NCBI RefSeq assembly: GCF_011684115.1
Contig: NZ_JAADJV010000001.1
Span: 682,001-746,000, forward strand
DNA length: 64,000 bases
Source of the DNA: Rahnella aceris
GTDB taxonomy: Bacteria; Pseudomonadota; Gammaproteobacteria; Enterobacterales; Enterobacteriaceae
Direction: 5' to 3'
Below are positions 54,579 through 63,540 of the stretch, in pieces. Position numbers and translations under genes: made by a program. Position 1 is the stretch's first letter; each line of letters opens with the position of its first letter. The notes under the pieces are model-generated. The model worked only from the letters and a program-made list of their open reading frames with translations. It was not told the origin of the DNA and did no database searches.

Positions 54579-55676
54579 GTGCGTCTCGACAAGAAAATTT
54601 CTGCGCTGGATAACGTCATTTACCGTAATTACAGAATGACTCACGCCCTGCGGATCGCGGTGGCATTTATTCTGACATTCCTGATTGTCCGTCTGACGAA
54701 AATCCCCGAAGGTACCTGGCCGCTGATCACCCTGGTCGTGGTGATGGGACCGATGTCGTTTTGGGGAAACGTGCTTCAGCGGGTGCTGGAGCGCATTACC
54801 GGCACGGTATTGGGTTCCGTTTCCGGGCTGATTGCCTTATGGCTCGAGCTGTACTCCTTTCCGCTGATGCTGGTGTGGTGCGGAATTGTGATGTTTGTCA
54901 GCGGCTATCTGACCCTTGGCAAGCGTCCGTATATGGCGCTGCTGATCGGCATTACGCTGGCGGTGGTGTGTGGCGCAGGGCCGGGCGATATGAATACCGC
55001 GCTGTGGCGTTCCGGCGATGTAATTTTCGGTTCCCTGCTGGCGCTGCTTTTCGCCAGTATTTATCCGCAGCGCGCGTTTATTCACTGGCGCATGCAGATG
55101 GCCGATTACCTGATGTCGCTGAACAAACTCTACAGCGCGTGGTTATCGCCGAATATGCTCGAACGCCCGCATCTGCACGGTAAAATGAAAACGACAATGG
55201 GGCAGATGGTCAAGATGCGCGCTCTGTTCGCTCCCGCCAGTAAGGAATCGCATATTCCGCGTGAAGTGTTTGATGCGATCCAGACCCTGAGCCGTAATCT
55301 GTTGTGTACGCTGGAACTGCTGGCCGATGCCTACTGGAGTTCGCGCGAAAGCCATTTCCTGATGCTCAATGCCCGCACGCTGCGCAGTGCGCAACTGCTG
55401 ATGCTCAATACGCTGGAAAAGCTCAGTCTGATGCTGATGAACGGCACGCGAGGCGACGAACTGACGATCAATCATCAGCTCAACGAATCTGCGGAAGAGC
55501 TGAAAGCGCTGATGGCGGAAATGAATGCAGCAAATCATCTGGAAGCGCAGGTGTATGGCTACGTGTGGCTGAGCTCACAGGTGGCGGAACAACTGCGGGC
55601 TATGGGCGACCTGATCACCATGACGATGCAAAAAGAAGACGCTCAAATAATCAGCGGTAAAACGCCGAAAGCATGA
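54579..55676 (+). CDS. yeeA: FUSC-family inner membrane protein YeeA
   Basis: 365-residue membrane protein close to E. coli YeeA (352). About six hydrophobic segments occupy residues 20-170 (LRIAVAFILTFLIVRL, WPLITLVVVMGPMSFWG, GKRPYMALLIGITLAVV, ALWRSGDVIFGSLLALLFASI). A cytoplasmic helical domain of the aromatic-acid exporter type follows. It starts with GTG at 54579; the ribosome site is GGCAGGC-like and modest. Transport substrate unknown. Divergent from sbcB across 237 bp in which I see no other gene. Confidence 0.9.
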   Translation: MRLDKKISALDNVIYRNYRMTHALRIAVAFILTFLIVRLTKIPEGTWPLITLVVVMGPMSFWGNVLQRVLERITGTVLGSVSGLIALWLELYSFPLMLVWCGIVMFVSGYLTLGKRPYMALLIGITLAVVCGAGPGDMNTALWRSGDVIFGSLLALLFASIYPQRAFIHWRMQMADYLMSLNKLYSAWLSPNMLERPHLHGKMKTTMGQMVKMRALFAPASKESHIPREVFDAIQTLSRNLLCTLELLADAYWSSRESHFLMLNARTLRSAQLLMLNTLEKLSLMLMNGTRGDELTINHQLNESAEELKALMAEMNAANHLEAQVYGYVWLSSQVAEQLRAMGDLITMTMQKEDAQIISGKTPKA

Positions 55677-55843
55677 AGGGATTTTTGTCTGTGGCCTAAA
55701 ACGGGTAAGATGGCGTTATTGGACGATTATCTGAGCGCGCAGCCCGATCTTTGCTACTCTTCTGCTAGCTGACAGTTAAGGCAGGACAAGCGGTTGCGAC
55801 AAGTCAGTCACTGAATCTGTGTAACTTAATCGAAGGTGTTAAA

Positions 55844-56176
55844 ATGGACAATATCAATAAGCCGAGTTTCCAGGACGTTCTGGAGTTTGTGCGCATTTTC
55901 CGTCGTAAAAACAAATTACAACGCGAAATTGCTGACAACGAAAAGAAAATCCGTGACAACCAGAAACGTGTTCTGCTGCTCGACAACCTGAGTGATTACA
56001 TCAAACCAGGTATGAGCATCGACGAAATTCAGGCGATCATTGCCAGCATGCGCGGCGACTATGAAGATCGCGTTGATGATTACATCATCCGCAATGCGGA
56101 CCTGTCGAAAGAACGTCGTGAAATGTCCAAAAAGCTGAAAGCAATGGGCGAAATCAAAGCCAACGAAACCAAGTAG
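55844..56176 (+). CDS. tmaR: Polar PTS-control protein TmaR (YeeX)
   Basis: 110-residue coiled-coil protein that in E. coli holds PTS enzyme I at the cell pole and so limits its activity. Almost the whole sequence matches E. coli TmaR (109 residues): [47 protein letters not shown] and [23 protein letters not shown]. The ATG has AAGGTG upstream. Follows yeeA by 167 bp and ends in a strong terminator. Confidence 0.95.
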   Translation: MDNINKPSFQDVLEFVRIFRRKNKLQREIADNEKKIRDNQKRVLLLDNLSDYIKPGMSIDEIQAIIASMRGDYEDRVDDYIIRNADLSKERREMSKKLKAMGEIKANETK

Positions 56177-56195
56177 TTTCGTCGCGACCGAATAC

Positions 56196-56223
56196 AAAAA
56201 CCGGGTTGATGCCCGGTTTTTTT
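56196..56223. terminator. Bidirectional terminator between tmaR and the dehydrogenase
   Basis: AAAAACCGGG / CCCGGTTTTT, a perfect 10-bp stem with a six-base loop between convergent genes. Confidence 0.9.
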
Positions 56224-56239
56224 ACGCCTGTTGTTTACC

Positions 56240-57199
56240 TTATTCCAAAACGCGTACCGGTTTTCCGGCCAGAAACGCCTGAATGTCTTCGACGGCTTCG
56301 GTGAAATACACCTGATAATTGCCGTCTGAAACGTAGCCCAGATGCGGCGTCGCCAGTACGTTGGGTTGCGTTCTGAAAGGATGATCTGCCGGCAGCGGCT
56401 CGACATCAAACACATCCAGTCCGGCACCGGCAATCACACCCTTTTGCAACGCACTGAGCAGGGCGGGCTGATCGACAATCGCGGCGCGCGAGGTATTAAT
56501 CAGCAGGGCGGAGGGCTTCATCTGCGCCAGTTCCTGCGCACCCAGCAAGCCGCGCGTGCGTTCGCCGAGCACCAGATGAATGGACACCACATCGCTGGTT
56601 TGCAGTAATTCTTCTTTCGATGCGCAAAGTGTCACACCCTGTTCCGCCGCGCGTTCTGCGGTCAGGTTCTGGCTCCACGCACACACATCCATACCGAACG
56701 CCTGCGCGATATGTGCCATCTTCTGACCAATTTTTCCCAGTCCCAGCAGACCAAGACGTTTGCCGCTCAGGCCAAAACCCAGCGTGCTTTGCCACGAGCC
56801 GTTGTGGCGAAACGCATTATTTTCAGTCATCAGATGCCGCGCCAGCCCGAGGATCAGTGCCCATGTCAGCTCAACCGGCGCAGACTGCCCGCTGCCGGTG
56901 CCACAGACTGTCACGCCATGCTTTTTCGCCGCCGCGAGATCTATTGAGGCATTGCGCATACCGGAGGTGATCAGCAGTTTCAGTTTGGGCAAACGGGTAA
57001 ACAGCGCGGCGGTGAACGGTGTGCGTTCACGCATAATCACGACGATATCGGCGTCTTTCAGGGTTTCAGCGAGGGTATTTTCATCAGCAATATGTTCCGT
57101 CAGCGCCTGGCATTCCACCTGCGGTGCCAGTGAGCGCCAGTCAGCCAGCGAAAGGGAAACGTTCTGGTAATCATCAAGAATGCGGCATTGCAATGGCAT
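56240..57199 (-). CDS. D-2-hydroxyacid dehydrogenase (NAD-binding family)
   Basis: 319-residue member of the D-isomer 2-hydroxyacid dehydrogenase family. NAD-binding GLGKIGQKMAHIAQ is near 151-164, and the catalytic Arg is in INTSRAAIVDQPAL near 235. Glu is in VFDVEPLPADHPF, and His in ATPHLGYVSDGN near 285. These are the Arg-Glu-His residues of the family. The N-terminus MPLQCRILDDYQNVSLSLADW is typical of a group of unassigned enzymes in enterobacteria and pseudomonads. Substrate unknown; it stands alone. Confidence 0.88.
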   Translation of the reverse strand: MPLQCRILDDYQNVSLSLADWRSLAPQVECQALTEHIADENTLAETLKDADIVVIMRERTPFTAALFTRLPKLKLLITSGMRNASIDLAAAKKHGVTVCGTGSGQSAPVELTWALILGLARHLMTENNAFRHNGSWQSTLGFGLSGKRLGLLGLGKIGQKMAHIAQAFGMDVCAWSQNLTAERAAEQGVTLCASKEELLQTSDVVSIHLVLGERTRGLLGAQELAQMKPSALLINTSRAAIVDQPALLSALQKGVIAGAGLDVFDVEPLPADHPFRTQPNVLATPHLGYVSDGNYQVYFTEAVEDIQAFLAGKPVRVLE

Positions 57200-57275
57200 G
57201 GGGATCCCTTATCTGAAAATCATGATAAAGAGATATAGCACTGAAACTGCCGGGAGGTGAAGTGTCCCGGTAAGC

Positions 57276-57319
57276 CCCTTTCCTTTATGCGGCGCAAAAG
57301 CCCTGCATAAAGGAAAGGG
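57276..57319. repeat. Long perfect hairpin downstream of the ganEFG-type ATPase gene
   Basis: CCCTTTCCTTTATGC pairs perfectly with GCATAAAGGAAAGGG (15 bp, 14-base loop). A second hairpin, AGACCGCC/GGCGGTCT (57371-57392), lies nearer the gene. Neither is followed by a T-run, so they look more like 3' stabilising or REP-like hairpins than intrinsic terminators. Confidence 0.6.
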
Positions 57320-57399
57320 TGTAAATGAATCTGATGGGGGAAAGCCCTTTAGCGGGGAAAGTGCGGGAGGAGACCGCCGCAGCGGGCGGTCTGACAACA

Positions 57400-58503
57400 T
57401 TAATGCAGATGTGAAAGGCTCGGTGCGCTGATGCGCATACCGTCTTCGCTGAATACCATGCAACGTTTAGCATCGAACCAGGTGGTCAGGCTCTGATAAG
57501 GATTGAACGCCATGTCGCCCGGCAGCAGCATTTTGAAACCGTCGGTGCCATAACACTGACCAAACAGATAGGTGCTGTTGCCCAGCCGTTCAACCACTTC
57601 GCAGTTAAATTCCAGCACGTTTTCAGTTTCCTGCGACAGCAGATGTTCAGGTCGGATGCCGAGCGTCACTTTAGCGCCTGCTGCCAGTTCGCTGGTGTTC
57701 AGCGCCAGCGTCAGCGTCTTCTCCGGCGTCAGGCGCACTTCGAGCCGCTCCGGCTGCCAGCTCAGCACCTCTGCAGGCAGAAAATTCATCTTCGGCGAGC
57801 CGATAAATCCGGCCACAAACTGATTCACCGGGTTGTAGTACAGATCCATCGGCGCGCCTGTCTGCTCGACTTTGCCGTAATTCATCACCACGATTTTATC
57901 GGCCAGCGTCATGGCTTCGGTCTGATCGTGCGTCACGTACACCATGGTGGTTTTCAGTTCCTGATGCAGCTTGGAAATGTGTAAACGCATATCCACCCGC
58001 AGCTCGGCATCCAGGTTAGACAGCGGTTCATCAAACATAAACACCTGCGGATTTCGCACAATCGCACGACCAATCGCGGTGCGCTGGCGCTGACCGCCGG
58101 AAAGCTGTTTCGGTTTTCTGTCCAGCAAATGAGAAAGTTGCAAGGTTTTGGCAACCATCTCCACCTGATGACGAATTTCCTCTTTCGGTACGCCGTTGAC
58201 TTTTAGCCCGTAACCCATGTTTTCCGCAATGGTCATGTGCGGATACAGCGCGTAAGACTGAAACACCATCGCCACGCCACGCCGTGAAGGGTCGACGTCA
58301 TTCACCCGTTGCTCGCCAATGTAAACGTCTCCTTCCGTAATATCTTCCAGCCCGGCAATCATGCGCAGAAGGGTGGATTTCCCGCACCCCGACGGCCCGA
58401 CGAAAACGGTGAACTCGCCGTCTTCAATATCAATATTGATGCCATGCAACGTCACTGTTTTATCGAAACGCTTGACCACATTTTTAAGTCTGATGCTGGA
58501 CAT
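57400..58503 (-). CDS. MalK/MsmK-type sugar ABC importer ATPase
   Basis: 367 residues from the ATG at 58503, which has GAGGTC seven bases upstream; 23 further codons are rejected. Walker A GPSGCGKS is at 36-43, followed by LSGGQRQR and VFMFDEPLSNLDAELR. The regulatory C-terminal TOBE/MOP part runs from about 240. This CUT1-type ATPase lies divergent from ganEFG, which has no ATPase of its own, so it most likely energises that importer. Shared ATPases of this kind (UgpC/MalK/MsmK) are common, so a second client is possible. Confidence 0.9.
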   Translation of the reverse strand: MSSIRLKNVVKRFDKTVTLHGINIDIEDGEFTVFVGPSGCGKSTLLRMIAGLEDITEGDVYIGEQRVNDVDPSRRGVAMVFQSYALYPHMTIAENMGYGLKVNGVPKEEIRHQVEMVAKTLQLSHLLDRKPKQLSGGQRQRTAIGRAIVRNPQVFMFDEPLSNLDAELRVDMRLHISKLHQELKTTMVYVTHDQTEAMTLADKIVVMNYGKVEQTGAPMDLYYNPVNQFVAGFIGSPKMNFLPAEVLSWQPERLEVRLTPEKTLTLALNTSELAAGAKVTLGIRPEHLLSQETENVLEFNCEVVERLGNSTYLFGQCYGTDGFKMLLPGDMAFNPYQSLTTWFDAKRCMVFSEDGMRISAPSLSHLH

Positions 58504-58555
58504 GTTTGACCTCATGAATAATTCATACCGCTGATGTTTCGGACTATAACCACCT

Positions 58556-58573
58556 TGTGTAAGCGTTTGCACA
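58556..58573. promoter_or_regulatory. LacI-family operator in the divergent gan promoter region
   Basis: TGTGTAAGCGTTTGCACA is an 18-bp palindrome with one mismatched pair, centred on CG, of the GalR/LacI type. It lies 52 bp from the ATPase start and about 205 bp from ganE. In Dickeya the gan operon is repressed by the LacI-family GanR; no such regulator gene is in the window, but the site fits it. Confidence 0.65.
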
Positions 58574-58719
58574 GGCGGGTTTGAATTTTGGAGAGAAGAT
58601 CACACAATGCGCATCTTTTTGTAGTGATTTATGGTGTGTAAGTTTAACGTATAACATAGTTTTTAAGGCGACATTCATCATTGCTAAATCAGATTTTAAA
58701 GGGTTGTTTGTATAAAGTG

Positions 58720-58749
58720 TTGACTGACTGTCGTTACGTACCCTACAAA
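58720..58749 (+). promoter_or_regulatory. Candidate ganE promoter
   Basis: TTGACT (58720-58725) and TACAAA (58744-58749) with an 18-base spacer, about 30 bases before the ganE start. The -10 is weak, so an activator such as CRP is likely; I see only half-matches to CRP sites around 58601 and 58627. Confidence 0.3.
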
Positions 58750-58779
58750 AATGTTATACCTTCACATTCAGGAGCGACA

Positions 58780-60006
58780 ATGAAAATTACCCACCTTACT
58801 GCCCTGGTACTGATGTCATTAAGTCTCAGCAGCCAGGCCGTCCGGGCAGCAGAGGGACAGTTACTTGTCTGGGAAGATATTAAGAAATCTTCCGGTATTT
58901 CCGACGCGGTGAAAGATTTTGAAAAAGAGAACAACGTCAAAGTCGTGGTGCAGGAAACGCCTTATGCACAACAAACGGAGAAATTACGTCTGGATGGTCC
59001 GGCAGGTATCGGCCCCGACGTCGTCGTGATCCCCAATGATCAGCTGGGCACGGCAGTGGTACAGGGTTTACTGGCGCCACTGAATCTCGACAAAGCGTTT
59101 CTTGCGAGCTTTACGCCGCCAGCCTTGAACGCCTTCCAGCTTAAAGGCCAGACCTATGGTGTGCCGAAAGCGGTGGAAACGCTGGTGCTGATTTACAACA
59201 AAGATTTGCTGCCACAGGCACCGGCAACGCTCGACGAGTATTACACCTTCTCCAAAGCCGAAAGGGCGAAAGGTAAATATGGTCTGTTAGCCAAGTTTGA
59301 CGAAGTGTATTACGCCTACGGCGCGATGGCTTCGATGGGCGGCTATATATTCGGTAAGGATGCTAAAGGCGAAATCAACGTTGAAGATATCGGCCTGAAT
59401 AAACCGGGCAGCATTGAAGCCATTACTTACCTGAAGAAATTCTATGCCGACGGGTTATTCCCGGCAGGGATTGTCGGCGATAACGGCCTGAACGCCATCG
59501 ACTCGCTGTTTACTGAAAAGAAAGCGGCTGCGGTGATCACCGGTCCCTGGGCCTTCCAGCCGTATGAAGCTGCTGGCATTAACTATGGCGTGAAAGCGCT
59601 GCCGCTGTTGCCAAACGGCAAACCGATGAGTTCGTTCCTCGGCGTAAAAGGTTATGCGGTTTCAACCTACAGCAAGCAAAAACCGCTGGCGGAAAAATTC
59701 ATCACCTTCATCAACCAGCCGAAGTACGCCAAGGTGCGTTACGAAGTGACCAAGGAAATCCCGGCACTGACGGCGCTGGTTAACGATCCGATGATTAAAA
59801 ACGATGAAAAAGCCAACGCGGTAGCCGAGCAGTCAACCCGCGCCACGGCGATGCCGGGTGTACCTGAAATGCAGGAAGTCTGGGGGCCTGCGAACAACGG
59901 CATCCAGTTGGGTGTGACTGGCAAACAGCCGGTTGATGCCGCGCTGAACGACGCGGTGAAAAATATCCAGATGCAAATCGAAGCGGCGAAAGCCAGCAAC
60001 GAATAA
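58780..60006 (+). CDS. ganE: Galactooligosaccharide-binding periplasmic protein GanE
   Basis: 408-residue binding protein of the maltose-binding (CUT1) family. The ATG at 58780 has AGGAG upstream; the frame extends 33 codons further without support. Signal peptide of about 22 residues ending VRA. The mature protein shows QLLVWEDIKKSSG, GPDVVVIPNDQLGTAVVQGLLAPL, YGVPKAVETLVLIYNKDLL and ITGPWAFQPYEAAGINYG, as in maltose- and galactan-type binders. Its place before GanF, GanG, a GH53 galactanase and a GH42 galactosidase assigns the ligand as beta-1,4-galactooligosaccharide (inference from context). Confidence 0.85.
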   Translation: MKITHLTALVLMSLSLSSQAVRAAEGQLLVWEDIKKSSGISDAVKDFEKENNVKVVVQETPYAQQTEKLRLDGPAGIGPDVVVIPNDQLGTAVVQGLLAPLNLDKAFLASFTPPALNAFQLKGQTYGVPKAVETLVLIYNKDLLPQAPATLDEYYTFSKAERAKGKYGLLAKFDEVYYAYGAMASMGGYIFGKDAKGEINVEDIGLNKPGSIEAITYLKKFYADGLFPAGIVGDNGLNAIDSLFTEKKAAAVITGPWAFQPYEAAGINYGVKALPLLPNGKPMSSFLGVKGYAVSTYSKQKPLAEKFITFINQPKYAKVRYEVTKEIPALTALVNDPMIKNDEKANAVAEQSTRATAMPGVPEMQEVWGPANNGIQLGVTGKQPVDAALNDAVKNIQMQIEAAKASNE

Positions 60007-60043
60007 CCGGCAACGCCTGCTGAAACCCACGTATGTCTGACCG

Positions 60044-60065
60044 GAGGGAGTGATTTCACTCCCTC
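60044..60065 (+). repeat. Hairpin between ganE and ganF
   Basis: GAGGGAGTGA-TT-TCACTCCCTC, a perfect 10-bp stem with almost no loop and no T-run. The position just after the binding-protein gene matches the REP hairpins of malE-malF, which protect the upstream mRNA and raise binding-protein yield. Confidence 0.6.
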
Positions 60066-60086
60066 ACCAGTGAAAGGAACATCTTT

Positions 60087-61394
60087 GTGTCTATGCGTCT
60101 TCATGAGGAAAACCAGGCGCCACTCTCTGCCAGCCACCATGCACCGGTGGCGCTGGCTGTGGCGCTGATCCCCGGTTTTGGGCAGTTTTATAACCGGCAA
60201 TGGGCCAAGGGAATACTGTTTTTTATCATTCTTATTTGTTTCGCCGGCGTCTTCTATGATTTCCTGCGTCAGGGATTATGGGGTTTATATACACTGGGCG
60301 AAGAAGTGCCGCGTGATAATTCGATATTTCTGCTCGCCAAAGGCATTATCAGCCTGCTGATTGGCGCGTTCGGCGTGGCCTTTTATTACTGGAGTCTGCG
60401 CGATGCGTGGGCAAATGGTAAACGCCGCGACCAGGGGATGGAATTACCCAGCGTGCGCAAGCAATATCATTTGCTGCTGCGTGAAGGTTTCCCTTATCTG
60501 ATGATTACGCCGGGCTTTATTTTGCTGGTGTTTGTGGTGGTCTTCCCGATTATATTCGGCTTCTCCATTGCTTTTACCAATTATAATTTATACCACACGC
60601 CGCCGGCTAAATTAGTCGACTGGGTGGGGTTCAAAAACTTTATTAATATCTTCACGCTCAATATCTGGCGTTCGACCTTGCTGGATGTATTGCAATGGAC
60701 GGTGGTCTGGACCGTGCTGGCGACCACGCTGCAATGTACGGTTGGCGTGATGCTGGCAATTCTGGTGAACCAGAAAGATTTGCGCTTCAAGGCGCTGATC
60801 CGCACCGTGCTTATTTTGCCGTGGGCGGTGCCGGGTTTTGTCACCATTCTGGTGTTTGCGGGCATGTTCAATGATTCATTCGGTGTCATCAATAACGGCA
60901 TTCTGGCTGCCTTAGGAATTGAGCCTAAAGCCTGGCTGACCGATCCGTTCTGGACCAAAACGGCGCTGATCCTGATGCAGACCTGGCTGGGCTTCCCGTT
61001 TGTGTTTGCCATGACTACCGGCGTATTGCAGGCCATTCCGAACGATTTATATGAAGCCGCGACAATGGATGGTGCCAGTACCTGGAAGAAACTTAAAACC
61101 ATTACATTGCCGCTGGTCTTATATTCCATTGCGCCGATTATTATTACGCAATACACCTTCAACTTTAATAACTTCAATATTATCTATCTGTTTAATAACG
61201 GCGGCCCGGCAGTGGCCGGTTCGAATGCAGGCGGGACGGATATTCTGGTGTCGTGGATATATAAACTCACCATGTCATCTTCACAATATGCCATTGCCGC
61301 GACCATTACGATTTTGCTGTCGATATTTGTGGTCGGTATTGCTCTGTGGCAATTCCGCTCAACCAATTCATTTAAACAAGATGATATGGCGTAA
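60087..61394 (+). CDS. ganF: Galactooligosaccharide importer permease GanF
   Basis: 435-residue MalF-like permease. The N-terminal third has two or three extra hydrophobic segments and VALIPGFGQFYNRQWAKGILFF, and the core has six spans with the EAA loop DLYEAATMDGASTWKKLKTITLPL near 325-348. A GTG at 60087 with AAGGA eight bases upstream is preferred over the ATG two codons on. The shorter periplasmic loop and length (MalF 514) match GanF/YvfL-type permeases. Confidence 0.85.
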   Translation: MSMRLHEENQAPLSASHHAPVALAVALIPGFGQFYNRQWAKGILFFIILICFAGVFYDFLRQGLWGLYTLGEEVPRDNSIFLLAKGIISLLIGAFGVAFYYWSLRDAWANGKRRDQGMELPSVRKQYHLLLREGFPYLMITPGFILLVFVVVFPIIFGFSIAFTNYNLYHTPPAKLVDWVGFKNFINIFTLNIWRSTLLDVLQWTVVWTVLATTLQCTVGVMLAILVNQKDLRFKALIRTVLILPWAVPGFVTILVFAGMFNDSFGVINNGILAALGIEPKAWLTDPFWTKTALILMQTWLGFPFVFAMTTGVLQAIPNDLYEAATMDGASTWKKLKTITLPLVLYSIAPIIITQYTFNFNNFNIIYLFNNGGPAVAGSNAGGTDILVSWIYKLTMSSSQYAIAATITILLSIFVVGIALWQFRSTNSFKQDDMA

Positions 61395-61407
61395 CCGGGG
61401 GAAGGGC

Positions 61408-62259
61408 ATGAGTAAGAACAGCAGTATTAAAAGAAACCGGTTTATCCGCCTCGGGCTGAGTTATTTCCTGTTGCTGATTGTGGCGGTGATCATTATTTAT
61501 CCGCTGATCTGGACCGTCGGCGCATCACTGAATGCCGGTAACAGCCTGCTCAGCACGTCGATTATTCCGGAGAACGTCTCGTTCCAGCATTACAAAGACC
61601 TGTTTAACGGCGAAGTGAATTATGTCGGCTGGTACTGGAACTCGATGAAAATCAGTTTTCTGACCATGATCCTGACCCTGATTTGTGTCAGTTTCACCGC
61701 CTATTCCTTCTCGCGTTTTCGCTTTAAAGGCCGCAAAGACGGGCTGATGCTGTTTCTGTTATTGCAGATGATCCCCCAGTTTTCCGCGCTGATCGCCATC
61801 TTTGTGCTGGCGCAGTTACTCGGGCTTATCAACAGTCATCTGGCACTGGTGCTGATTTACGTCGGCGGCATGATCCCGATGAACACCTATCTGATGAAAG
61901 GCTATCTCGACGCCATTCCGAAAGATCTGGATGAATCAGCGCGGATGGACGGCGCGGGCAATTTCCGCATTTTCATCGAAATCATCATGCCTTTGTCCAA
62001 GCCGATTCTGGCCGTGATCGCGCTGTTTTCCTTCACCGGACCGCTGGGTGATTTCATTCTTTCCAGCACCATTTTACGCACACCGGATAAGTACACCTTA
62101 CCGATTGGTCTGTACAACCTGGTCGCGCAAAAAATGGGTGCCAACTACACCATGTACGCCGCTGGCGCGGTACTGATCGCCGTGCCTGTCGCCATTTTCT
62201 ATCTGGCTTTACAAAAATACTTCGTTTCCGGCCTGACGGCTGGCAGTACAAAAGGATAA
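61408..62259 (+). CDS. ganG: Galactooligosaccharide importer permease GanG
   Basis: 283-residue MalG-like permease with six membrane spans. The EAA loop is DLDESARMDGAGNFRIFIEIIMPLSKP near 172-198, and the MalG-type end is ALQKYFVSGLTAGSTKG. The ATG at 61408 has GGGGAAGGG upstream. Only 13 bp after ganF and 4 bp before the galactanase gene, so it is in one operon. Confidence 0.87.
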   Translation: MSKNSSIKRNRFIRLGLSYFLLLIVAVIIIYPLIWTVGASLNAGNSLLSTSIIPENVSFQHYKDLFNGEVNYVGWYWNSMKISFLTMILTLICVSFTAYSFSRFRFKGRKDGLMLFLLLQMIPQFSALIAIFVLAQLLGLINSHLALVLIYVGGMIPMNTYLMKGYLDAIPKDLDESARMDGAGNFRIFIEIIMPLSKPILAVIALFSFTGPLGDFILSSTILRTPDKYTLPIGLYNLVAQKMGANYTMYAAGAVLIAVPVAIFYLALQKYFVSGLTAGSTKG

Positions 62260-62263
62260 TCCG

Positions 62264-63475
62264 ATGACTTTCTTTTCTAAGAAGATTTTCAACAAAAGCG
62301 CAATGGCCTGCGTGCTGCTGGCGGTGTCATTTTCCGGGGTGGCGCAGGAGGTGGTGATTAAAAAAGTCGCCAACGTCCCGGCGGATTTCATCAAAGGTGC
62401 GGATATCTCGACGCTGATTGACGTCGAAAAACACGGCGGCAAGTTCTTTGATCAAAACCACAAGCAGACCGACGCGATGGTGATCCTCAGACAAAACGGT
62501 TTCAACTACGTGCGTCTGCGCTTGTGGGTGGATCCGAAAGATGCGCAGGGGCATCCGTACGGTGGCGGTAATAACGATCTGGCCACCACGCTGGAGCTGG
62601 CGAAACGCGCCAAAGCGCAGGGTTTTAAAATCCTGCTCGATTTCCATTACAGCGATTTCTGGACTGATCCGGGTAAACAGTTCAAGCCAAAAAGCTGGGA
62701 GAAAATGGATTATCCGCAACTGAAAACTGCCATTCATGATTACAGCCGCGAGGTGATCGCCAGATTCCGTGCACAAGGCACCGTGCCGGATATGGTGCAG
62801 GTCGGCAACGAAATGAACGGCGGCATTTTATGGCCTGAAGGCAAAAGCTGGGGCGCAGGCGGCGGGGAGTTTGACCGTCTGGCCGGGTTGCTGAATGCGG
62901 CGATTGCCGGTGTGCGTGCTGATGAAAAAAATCCTTCTGATATCAAAATCATGCTGCATCTGGCCGAAGGCACTAAGAACGACACCTTCCGCTGGTGGTT
63001 CGATGAAATTAATCAGCGCAAGGTGCCTTACGACGTGATTGGCCTGTCATTTTATACCTACTGGAACGGTCCGGTTTCCGCGTTGCAGACCAACATGGAC
63101 GACATCAGCAAGCGCTACAACAAAGACGTGATCGTGGTGGAAGTGGCTTACGGCTATACCACCAAAAACTGTGATGCGGCTGAAAACAGCTTTACCGAAA
63201 AAGAAGCCAAAGACGGCGGCTATCCGGGCACGGTGCAGGGGCAGGCTGATTTCCTCAGCGACATGATCAAAAGCCTGGTCGCGGTGCCGGATCATCGCGG
63301 CAAGGGTCTGTTCTACTGGGAACCGACCTGGATCGCCGTTGACGGCGCAGGCTGGGCGACCCCGGCCGGGATGACCTACATCAACGACCACTGGAAAGAG
63401 GGCAATGCCCGCGAAAATCAGGCGTTGTTCAGCTGTGACGGTCAGGTTCTTCCTTCCATCAAAGTCTTCAATTAA
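62264..63475 (+). CDS. ganA: Arabinogalactan endo-beta-1,4-galactanase (GH53)
   Basis: Glycoside hydrolase of family 53 that cuts beta-1,4-galactan side chains of pectin. 403 residues with an N-terminal signal peptide (about 28 residues, SKKIFNKSAMACVLLAVSFSGVAQ), so it acts in the periplasm or outside. Catalytic acid Glu is at about 183 in VQVGNEMNGGILWP and nucleophile Glu at about 293 in VIVVEVAYGYT. FIKGADISTLIDVEKHGGKFFD and LLDFHYSDFWTDPGKQ are family motifs. Four bases after ganG, with AAAGGA before the ATG. Confidence 0.93.
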   Translation: MTFFSKKIFNKSAMACVLLAVSFSGVAQEVVIKKVANVPADFIKGADISTLIDVEKHGGKFFDQNHKQTDAMVILRQNGFNYVRLRLWVDPKDAQGHPYGGGNNDLATTLELAKRAKAQGFKILLDFHYSDFWTDPGKQFKPKSWEKMDYPQLKTAIHDYSREVIARFRAQGTVPDMVQVGNEMNGGILWPEGKSWGAGGGEFDRLAGLLNAAIAGVRADEKNPSDIKIMLHLAEGTKNDTFRWWFDEINQRKVPYDVIGLSFYTYWNGPVSALQTNMDDISKRYNKDVIVVEVAYGYTTKNCDAAENSFTEKEAKDGGYPGTVQGQADFLSDMIKSLVAVPDHRGKGLFYWEPTWIAVDGAGWATPAGMTYINDHWKEGNARENQALFSCDGQVLPSIKVFN

Positions 63476-63484
63476 TCCCTTTTT

Positions 63485-63505
63485 CCCCGGCTTGATTGGC
63501 CGGGG
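63485..63505 (+). repeat. Hairpin between ganA and ganB
   Basis: CCCCGGC-TTGATTG-GCCGGGG, a perfect 7-bp GC stem in the 65-bp intergenic gap, not followed by a T-run. Probably an mRNA-processing or stability hairpin. Confidence 0.45.
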
Positions 63506-63540
63506 AGTTGATATTTCTTAAAGTTCCTAAGGACCCAAGC

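Noticed and set aside
54342..54644. N-terminal extension of sbcB by 101 codons
   Set aside because: The E. coli protein starts at the position corresponding to 54341; the extension has no match and overlaps yeeA.
57209..57463. 84-codon minus-strand frame after the MalK-type gene
   Set aside because: Covers the hairpin region and the 3' end of the gene in another frame; no family features.
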